Assembly: GCA_905236985.1 (NCBI GenBank)
Contig: CAJORF010000147.1
Coordinates: 1 to 39,051 of the forward strand
Source of the DNA: an uncultured Bacteroidaceae bacterium
Lineage (GTDB): Bacteria > Bacteroidota > Bacteroidia > Bacteroidales > Bacteroidaceae
Direction of reading: 5' to 3'
Length of the DNA: 39,051 nucleotides
Shown: positions 24,506-32,300 of the stretch, one piece after another
Position numbering within the stretch: position 1 is the first letter of the stretch
Layout of the letters: each line of letters starts with the position of its first letter
Notes under the pieces: model-generated
The model's database searches: none
Told to the model about the DNA's origin: nothing
What the model saw: the letters and a program-made list of their open reading frames with translations, nothing else
Program-made: the position numbers and the translations under genes

Positions 24506-25981
24506 TTACTTATTCGCCTCCCTCTGTGCCGCCTCAGTCTCAGTGATGGGCAGCGGGAAGGTGTAAAGTTTCTCTGCGACGATGTTGACTTCAGGGTAAG
24601 TGAGTATGGTCTCGCGGTTGAGGCGTTTATACAGGAAGAAGAGCTGGCCTTCGCCCAGGAACTCGCGGCGGTATTCGCGGATGAGTTCGAGGTAGTAGTC
24701 CGCTGGTAGGGCTGTGAGGGCTGTGAGGTTACGTGCCAGACGCAAGGTGTTGAGGGTAGCCAGGGCTGCGTCCGTATCGCCTTGACGGTACAGCACCTCG
24801 CTGCGAATCAGGTACATCTCTGCGACGCGCAGGAGTGGCATACGATAACGGTAGTAGCTGCTACTGCTGCTCGACTCATCGTACTTGCGCAGATAGCGGT
24901 TGCTGGCATTTGCGCCCGAACCGTTCTTGAAGAGGAAGGTGTAGCGATAGTCGCGGGTGGCACGGTCGAAGTAGTCAAGCAGACGGTCGCGTGTGATGGC
25001 AAAGCTGTTCGTGGTGCCGTCGGTGAAATAGATGTCGGCGATGTCGGCGGTGAGTGTCAGGTTGTTCAAGGCAAAGAGATGCTCCGTGGCCATCGAACGG
25101 TCGGCACCTGACTGCAGGTTGCTCAGCGTAGCCCAGGGGAAGAGGTCGGAGTCGATGACCACGTTGGCAGCTTCGAGGGCGTGGACTTCATCGCCCATCC
25201 ACATATAGACACGTGCTTGTAAGCCCTTGACAGCATAGTAGTTCAGGTGGAGCTGGCGGTTGAGCAGATAGCCGTTATCGACGCTCTCCGTGATCTCCCG
25301 TCCTGTGACCATCGGATCGGCCTCCTTTAATAGCGCCTCGGCTGCCTGAAGATCGGCAAGCACGGCTTCAGCTACTTCGCGCACAGTGAGCTGCGGAAAG
25401 ACGCGATAGGAGAGGGCGGTGCTGTAGGGGATGGCGGGTTGGTCGGGGTTCACGGCATAGCTGACGCCGAAGCAGCGCAGGAGATCGAAATGGAGGAAGG
25501 CGCGCAAGGCCAGTGCCTCGCCTTTGATGACGCCGTAATTATCTCGCGAGAAGATGCCTTGGTTGTCGTCGATATGCGCCAGCAAGTTGTTGACATTGGC
25601 GATGCCGCTGTAGTTGTTTGCCCAGATCTCACGCAGGTAGTTGGTCGGGAGGGTCGCCTCGTAGTCGTAGGTGGAGGCATCCTCGTACTGGCTTTGGCTG
25701 AAGTAATCCCACTCGCGCCCCAACACGCCGATGAAACCAAAGGTCATCTCCTTGGCGTAGGTCTTGGTGGAGACCATCGAGGAATAGACCCCGGCCAGTG
25801 CCTCCTTGTACCCACTTTCTTTCTCAAACAGTTCCGTATCCTCAACCTGCGAGCGGGGCTGCACGTCGAGCCAGGAGTTACAAGAGCAAAGCAAAGACCC
25901 ACCCCCGACCCCTCCCGTAAGGGCGGGGAGGAAAGTTACTATTGCTATTAGTTTCCTATATAACGATCTTCTTATTATCAT
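24506..25981 (-). CDS. SusD/RagB-family outer-membrane lipoprotein
   Basis: A 491-residue lipoprotein that should form the lid of the SusC channel and bind the substrate at the surface. The signal peptide ends LLCSC (Cys34, with another Cys32), and NSWLDVQPRSQVEDTELFEK is the characteristic SusD opening. It continues with YKEALAGVYSSM, helical TPR-like repeats (GEALALRAFLHFDLLRCFG) and the C-terminal RREFLGEGQLFFLYKRLNRE. A run of six serines (about 371-376) is unusual. It lies directly after the SusC gene, as expected for a pair. Its first 31 codons are inside the inverted-repeat element 25896-26057. Confidence 0.95.
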   Translation of the reverse strand: MIIRRSLYRKLIAIVTFLPALTGGVGGGSLLCSCNSWLDVQPRSQVEDTELFEKESGYKEALAGVYSSMVSTKTYAKEMTFGFIGVLGREWDYFSQSQYEDASTYDYEATLPTNYLREIWANNYSGIANVNNLLAHIDDNQGIFSRDNYGVIKGEALALRAFLHFDLLRCFGVSYAVNPDQPAIPYSTALSYRVFPQLTVREVAEAVLADLQAAEALLKEADPMVTGREITESVDNGYLLNRQLHLNYYAVKGLQARVYMWMGDEVHALEAANVVIDSDLFPWATLSNLQSGADRSMATEHLFALNNLTLTADIADIYFTDGTTNSFAITRDRLLDYFDRATRDYRYTFLFKNGSGANASNRYLRKYDESSSSSSYYRYRMPLLRVAEMYLIRSEVLYRQGDTDAALATLNTLRLARNLTALTALPADYYLELIREYRREFLGEGQLFFLYKRLNRETILTYPEVNIVAEKLYTFPLPITETEAAQREANK

Positions 25982-26057
25982 AAATGCTAAAATCTTATTC
26001 CAATTCTTGTTCAGTATCTAGTCTCCCCTCCCTTACGGGAGGGGTCGGGGGTGGGTC
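25896..26057. repeat. Inverted-repeat element, copy B, containing the SusD-like gene start
   Basis: The left arm (25896-25930) encodes part of the SusD-like signal peptide (LTGGVGGGSLL). The right arm (26023-26057) ends on the first base of the SusC stop triplet as read on the plus strand (26057-26059). It is in the same orientation as copy A and closely similar along its length, including the stretch attgctattagttt. Together the two copies are direct repeats flanking about 2.25 kb. Confidence 0.9.
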
Positions 26058-29000
26058 TAGAATGTCGCTGTCACCGACAGCGCAAAGGTATGCGCGTAGG
26101 GGTAGTTGAGACCGCGTTCGGCCTTGATGGTCGAGAGGTGGAAGACATCATTCATATAGCCCGTCACGCGCAGGCGCTCCAGCTTGGCACGCCTGAGCCA
26201 TGCGCAATGCTTGAAGTCGTAGTAGGCAGAGAGACTCGTCATGTCGAGCATATTGTTGCGTTGGATGAAACGTGTGGAGGCGTAGGTGGTGGTGGGCGTG
26301 GCAGAGATATGCTTGTAGAGGGCAACATCGCCGATCGTGTTCCAGGTGTCGCTGAAGACGCGGCGGTCAACGTTATTGGCGATGTTGACGTTCTCCACGC
26401 GATCCACGAGCGTTTGGTTGTAGTAGTCGCCGCCCATCTGATAGCTCATGAGGATGCTGAGGCCGAAGCCCTTGTATTCGCCGTTGAAGCCGAAGGTGCC
26501 GTGTACCTTGGGATTGGAGTCGCCCGCTATGATATAGTCATCGGTGGTGTAGTCGTAGGTTGTGGTGACGCCGTCCTTCTTCAAGAACATCTCGCGTCCC
26601 GTGGCGGGGTCGATGCCCAAGGACTGCACCGCCCAGATGGCTGTCATCGACTGTCCTTCCTCATAGCGTATGATGGGCGAGACGGTTTTCTCTGCGTCCT
26701 GCTCGCGATTGAAACTGCTCAAGGCATCGCTGATCTTCGTCACCTTATTTACATTGTGCGCGATGCTACCCGTGAGGGTCATGAACGACTGCCCCTTCTG
26801 AAAGAAACGCCAGTTGGCAGTGGCCTCGATGCCTCGGTTCTGCACATTGCCCAAGTTCTCCATATACGAGGTGAAACCCGTCGATGTCGGGATGGTCATG
26901 GCGATGAGGGCATCGCGCGTGCGGCTGTCGTAGTAGTCGAATCGTACGTTCAGGCGTTTCCACAGCCCGAGGTCGAGACCAACGGTGAAGTCGCCCGTCT
27001 GTTGCCATTTGAGGTTGGGATTGGGCATCCCCATCAGGTAGGCTCCGGAGATATTGTCGTAGATGATATTGTCGTAGAACTTATAGGTCGCCTTGGCCTG
27101 ATAGGGTGAGAAATTCTGATTGCCCGTGAGACCGTAGGTGACGCGGAACTTACACAATGTGAGCCACTTCGCATCCTTCATGAAATGTTCCTTATGCAGG
27201 TTCCAACCGATGCCAGCACTCCAGAACGTACCCCAACGGTTGTCGCTGCCGAACACCGACGAGCCATTGAAGCGCAGGCTGGCATCGAAGAGGTAACGCT
27301 CGTCATAGCTGTAGTTGGCAGCACCCGTGAAGCCCAGGGAACGCGTCGTGCTCTCCGATCCCGACGGCTTGCCGCCCTCGGCATATTGCTTGGCGAAGGT
27401 GATGTAATCGACGTGGTTGTTCAGGAAGCCCCACGCAGTCATCCCTTCCGTGGAGCCGCTCATCGACTGCAATGAATAGGCGGCATTGGCCAGCAGCAGG
27501 TGCTTGTTCCACGTATGGGAGTAGTTGGCGGTGATATCGACGCTGAGGCTGTTGGTCTCGCCGTTGCTGATGGCATAGCTGCCGCGCTGGAAATAGCGAT
27601 CACCCGTCCATTCGTTGAAGCGCGTATGGTCGCCCGGGTAGAAGTCCTCGCGTTTGTCGCCCTTGTGTGTGTAGCCTAAGCGCGCCGTGAAACGCAGGTC
27701 ATCGATGGGACGGTACTCGAGGTAGAAGTTCTCAACAACTTCCGTGTATTTCGAGAAGTTCTTTGTGCCGATGGTGGCGTTGTAGAGGGGATTGTAATAG
27801 GTCAGCGTGCTGCCGCTGTAACCCGGAGAGGTGAAGGTGCCGAGCACTTTCTGCAAGTTGCCGTTCTCGTCGGTAGGCGTGAAATAGGGATTCACTTTCA
27901 CATAATCGCTAAAAGTGCCGTAGGGACTGTCGTCGGCACGGTTGCCCGTGACGCTGAGCGAATTGCGGAACATCCACCGCTTGTAGCGGTAGCTGAGGTT
28001 GATGTTGCCGGAGAGTGTCGTGCGGTCGGATTTCCTCATCACGCCCGCCACATTATTATACATCAGGCTGGCGGAGTAACGCATCTCGTCGGTGCCGCCC
28101 TCGATATAGGCGGTGTGCTTATGGCCTACGCCTGAGCGCAGGGGTTGCGAGAGCCAGTAGGTATCTACGCCACGAGCAATATCGGTGGCAGTGCGGTTGT
28201 ATTGTTCGTCGAGTAATGCCTGATAGTAGGGCGTGGTGGCGGTGTAGCGGCCTGCGTTCAGCTCCACCTCCAGTTTCTCCGAGGCATTGCACAGGTCGTA
28301 GGAGGTGAGGTCGGGCACTTCAATATTGAGGTCGCCCGTATAGGTGATGCGCAGACGTCCGGCTTCGGGCAGGATAGTCTCCACGACGATGACACCATTG
28401 CTGGCCTTGGAGCCATAGATGGCTTTGGCCGCGCCGTCCTTCAGGATGGTGACGCTCTTGATGCGGTTCATGTCGAGGTCGAAGATCTGCTGTTGCGTAG
28501 CCTCAAAGCCGTCAAGGATGAAGAGCGGCGCATTGGGGTTGCCGCTGTACTCGCCCTGCAGGCCGCTGAACGACGCCTTGCCACGGATGGTGATGTCCGC
28601 CATGTAGTTGGGGTTGGAACCATTGATGTTGTTCATATCTACGATGAACGATGGATCCAGCGATTGTATGATCTTCAGCACATTGGAATTGCCTACCATC
28701 TTCAGCTCCTCCTGAGTGTAAGATGCTGTAGAGCCCGTGAAGGTCGAGGATTTGTAGTCGAACAGACCCGTCACAACGACCTCTTCCATATCGCCGCTCT
28801 CGCTGAGTATGATGGTTTGGTTGGTATAGTCTTTCTGGCCGTCATACTTCTTGGAGAATGGTTTCATCCCGACGTAGGAGAAATCCAGGGTGACGGTCTG
28901 ACCACGTGGCACGCTGATGGTGAACCGACCGTCGGCATCAGCCACGGCACCGGCCTTCGTCTCGCGCACCCGGACGCTGGCACCGGGGAGAGTCTCGCCC

Positions 29001-29185
29001 TGCCCGTCTTGGATGACACCCGTGATCAGGAGCTCGTTGGCCGACTGGCCGTTGGGCTTTTGTGGAACAATGCCTTGCATCGGCACCGACGTGGGCTTCT
29101 CCTCCTTCTTATCCTGTGCTGTGGCGTCCGTTGCCCAGCACACGAGAAGGCCCAGTAGGATTCCCTCCGCTATTCGTTTGATCAT
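26057..29185 (-). CDS. SusC/RagA-family TonB-dependent outer-membrane transporter
   Basis: A 1042-residue transporter that imports large substrates through the outer membrane, powered by TonB. It has a signal peptide (MIKRIAEGILLGLLVCWATD, then ATA), a carboxypeptidase-regulatory-like domain (about 50-125, GETLPGASVRVRETKAGAVA), the TonB-box-like segment MEEVVVTGLFDYKSS, a plug domain (ITIRGKASFSG, ILKDGAAKAIYGSKASNGVI) and a large beta barrel ending in phenylalanine (ALSVTATF). The neighbouring SusD, DUF4843 and PKD-like genes, and a protease gene upstream, point to peptides as substrate, like RagAB-type systems. That specificity is inferred from context, not from the barrel sequence. Its promoter element is at 29221-29228. 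Confidence 0.95.
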   Translation of the reverse strand: MIKRIAEGILLGLLVCWATDATAQDKKEEKPTSVPMQGIVPQKPNGQSANELLITGVIQDGQGETLPGASVRVRETKAGAVADADGRFTISVPRGQTVTLDFSYVGMKPFSKKYDGQKDYTNQTIILSESGDMEEVVVTGLFDYKSSTFTGSTASYTQEELKMVGNSNVLKIIQSLDPSFIVDMNNINGSNPNYMADITIRGKASFSGLQGEYSGNPNAPLFILDGFEATQQQIFDLDMNRIKSVTILKDGAAKAIYGSKASNGVIVVETILPEAGRLRITYTGDLNIEVPDLTSYDLCNASEKLEVELNAGRYTATTPYYQALLDEQYNRTATDIARGVDTYWLSQPLRSGVGHKHTAYIEGGTDEMRYSASLMYNNVAGVMRKSDRTTLSGNINLSYRYKRWMFRNSLSVTGNRADDSPYGTFSDYVKVNPYFTPTDENGNLQKVLGTFTSPGYSGSTLTYYNPLYNATIGTKNFSKYTEVVENFYLEYRPIDDLRFTARLGYTHKGDKREDFYPGDHTRFNEWTGDRYFQRGSYAISNGETNSLSVDITANYSHTWNKHLLLANAAYSLQSMSGSTEGMTAWGFLNNHVDYITFAKQYAEGGKPSGSESTTRSLGFTGAANYSYDERYLFDASLRFNGSSVFGSDNRWGTFWSAGIGWNLHKEHFMKDAKWLTLCKFRVTYGLTGNQNFSPYQAKATYKFYDNIIYDNISGAYLMGMPNPNLKWQQTGDFTVGLDLGLWKRLNVRFDYYDSRTRDALIAMTIPTSTGFTSYMENLGNVQNRGIEATANWRFFQKGQSFMTLTGSIAHNVNKVTKISDALSSFNREQDAEKTVSPIIRYEEGQSMTAIWAVQSLGIDPATGREMFLKKDGVTTTYDYTTDDYIIAGDSNPKVHGTFGFNGEYKGFGLSILMSYQMGGDYYNQTLVDRVENVNIANNVDRRVFSDTWNTIGDVALYKHISATPTTTYASTRFIQRNNMLDMTSLSAYYDFKHCAWLRRAKLERLRVTGYMNDVFHLSTIKAERGLNYPYAHTFALSVTATF

Positions 29186-29220
29186 TATCTTCGTCGTATT
29201 GAGTTTGCTTTTTTCGGGCG

Positions 29221-29228
29221 CAAAGATA
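29221..29228 (-). promoter_or_regulatory. -7 promoter element of the SusCD operon
   Basis: The minus strand reads TATCTTTG, 36 bases upstream of the SusC ATG (29185). A TTTG at 29241-29244 is too close to serve as the -33 element. So SusC may be transcribed separately from the protease gene upstream. The rest of the 205-bp gap holds a GC-rich imperfect hairpin (29339-29365) without a T tract. Confidence 0.6.
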
Positions 29229-29390
29229 GTGGTTTTCTCCCAAAGAACCGATTATTTAGCATATAATTTGGTGGTTCAGCGCTGAGTTTCCGTGTTTTTA
29301 CCTCGCTACCGCGTTTTTCTCCCCTTCGAATCGATGAGTCCGCCCGACCTGTAGATGGGGCGGGCACTTGTGTTTAGGAATGATAGAAGT

Positions 29391-32300
29391 TTAACGGAGC
29401 TTCACGGTGTAGTTGAGTGTTACCTTACCTTCCTGACTCGTCTGTCGAGTGGATATCTGGTCAGCAATGACGTGCTGGGGATTACCTAAGTTGTCAAAAT
29501 CAACGCCTTCGACGCGGTCAACGATTTCGGCATCGAACTTGTAGGTGCCCTCGCCAGTGTAGCTGACGATGTAGCCTTCGCCCTCCGGATTGCGGACAAC
29601 GGTGAACTCGCAGTTAATCTTGTGCTGGATCGTACCGCTGAGCAGGTTCAGTAGCAGTTCGATGGAGCCGAAGTCGCCCTTGTTGAATGCTTCCACATAT
29701 TCGGGGATGGTTCGCTCGGTGAAGGGATGGGTGGTGTTGATGGTGAACTTGCCCTTGCCCTGTCCGTCTTCCATTGTACCCACAATGTCGTCGCCAATCT
29801 TAATGTTACCGTATGAATCAACCACAATGTAGTCGTGACGCTTGAAGAACTTTTCGAGTTCTGCCTGGAAGCGCGCCTTCTTGTTGAGTGAATTGTCCAG
29901 CAGGATATAGACCTCTGGCCGGCTTTCGTTGTAAACCTTTCCGCCATTCCAAGTTCCGGCCCATGTATAGAATGTCTCAACCTCAACGGGATCATAGATG
30001 AGTTCCAGGTCTTTCAGCTTGGGAGCTTCCACTTCGGTACCGCCAGTAGCAATGTCAAGTTTAGCATAGAGCTTTGTTTGTGTGGAACGAGGAATCTTGC
30101 CAGTGTAGGATTTGACATCTATGCCTCTGTCATCTACCAGCGTGTAGGACCACTTGATTTTGTTTCTGATGAGGGCATATTTGGTGACTTCAAGGGTGGC
30201 CGTTCCGTCATCTGCAATAGCACATTCCCACTGTTTGGGGTCTTCGGTACCGCTTGGAACCTCCGTTATACGTAGCTTCCAGCCTGCAAACTGAGACTTC
30301 TCACCTTCTTTCTTGGTAGAATCGTAAGCCTTCAGGACCAAGACGGTGTTCATCATGGCTTTCAGGTCCTCCTCGGCTTTGTGTTCGCGTCTCCAGGCTT
30401 CTTGTTCAGTGAGGTTTTTAAGCTCCGTGAACACACTCACAATGTCGCCGTGCATCAGTTCCGAGAAATACTCTTCGCTGATTTGCTGTTGCAGCGATGG
30501 GTTACTCTCGGCATCCAAAACAGAAGTCATTCCTCTTGACTTGGCCCAGATATAACAGAGTTCACGCGCCATGTAATTGTCCTCCCAGAATCGGTCGCAG
30601 TAGCGGCGCACAGCCTGTTCGATGAGCAGTTGCATGTTCTCGGGTTTGACTCTTCCCTGTTCAAAAGCTGGCTTGAAATACATAATCCAGTCCTTCTTCG
30701 TGCGGTACTGGTTGTGGGGATATTGCCGCTGGGTATCAAAAAAGTCGTCACTCAGGTCACCGTCCTTATACTTGGTTTCGTCCCTGACAGTGCTGACGCC
30801 TTCCATACTATAATAATGACGGTAGGCCCCCGTGATATTTCTCTTCAAACTTGCCTGGACCTTATTGCCGAGCTGTTCCAAGAGGATGCCGATGGTGGCC
30901 ACTCCTATCATAGAGGCACTCATGATGCTGGTGCCGATGGCCGAAGACAACTTACCGGAAACGAATCCGCAGATAGCCTTCAACGTGTTGGCTGCCACGC
31001 CGATGTCGTCGCCCTTGATGTCCGCGGCCGCGACATCGTAGATGGTAAACATCGTACCCATGAAGCCAACAAGGTCGCAGGCCTCACTGACGGCATCAGG
31101 CTGGAAGCCGATAGCCTGTAACAGGTTCCATCCACCGTCGAGCCCCACGCTTTGCCAGAAGCTGTAGTCGTCGCGCCAGGCCTGTATGGCAGCTTCATCA
31201 AGATTGTCGTTATTTGCCAGGTTGTAGAGAATGGTCAGCGTCTTAGTCAGGTCCCAGCCACTGGTGTAGCTGCTTTGAACCATTGCCATCGGGCCCATCT
31301 CATTCTCGAACACGAAGCAGCCGAACTCCGTGAAATGGTCTGTCTTGATGACCACGGCCTCCTGCTCCTCATCGTACTTGAAGCAGGCACCTTCCCATTC
31401 ACCCTTCTCGCGGTTGAAATAGACAGCCTGCACCTGTTCGTTTTCGCTGACCTTGAAGGGGATGGTGATGGTGGCAATGCCCGTCAGTTCATGCTCATCA
31501 TTTGAAAGGTTGATATCTACAGCCAAGCCGCGCTTCATGTTCTGAGCCATCTCAGGAGTTAGCACAGAATGGCGGATGCTCAGCTGCACATCCTCGTCTA
31601 TGACTGTCGGCCCGAGGGTCACGGTGCAGTATTGTCCTTCTGCTGTCAGCGTAGAGTCGTTGAGGTCGAACACCTCGGCATTATCATAAACAAAGCTATG
31701 TTTCCACCCGATGCTATCCACCTGAACGATGTCGATGGTCAGATCTTGCTGGCCGGCACGCGAGACAATAACCTTCTCACCACGCTCGTCCATCCGCAAA
31801 TTCCCTACTTCACTGACAGGGATGTTGACGCTCTTGCGGCCACTCTCATCGCTGTAGTACACCACCATGTCGAACTGTTGGTTCTGTGCGGGAGTCATGT
31901 CGTATGGGGTGCTGGCATTCTCGTTGGTGACACCTTCAATGGCGGAGAACTGTCGCCAGCCGGGGGCCTTGCGATAGAGTTCTTCGGAGCCTACGGGTAC
32001 TTTCAGCCTTGCCGTTCGGTTGCTCACCCTAAAGTTCCACAACTTCTCGTTGAAGGTTGTATCGCTCACCACAGGCGGGACGGGTGCCAAACAAATAAGA
32101 TCATATAGGTTATAGCACTCCGTGAATGCCCCTTCCATCTCGACAACGGTTTTGGGAATGATAAAGGTCTGTGCACTGGTGCCGTCCGCATATGCTGGAC
32201 TGATGCTGCCTGGCTCTAGTTTGACAACTGATTCAGGATAAGGCTTATTATAAGATAAAGAACCCATCATAATGAGAGTCGGCAAAGCCGCGATAATGCT

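Noticed and set aside
26051-27109. Plus-strand open frame of 352 codons inside the SusC gene
   Set aside because: The antisense product has no family features, and the SusC barrel on the other strand is clear.
29339-29365. GC-rich hairpin as terminator of the C10 protease gene
   Set aside because: The stem is short and imperfect and is followed on the minus strand by A-rich rather than T-rich sequence.
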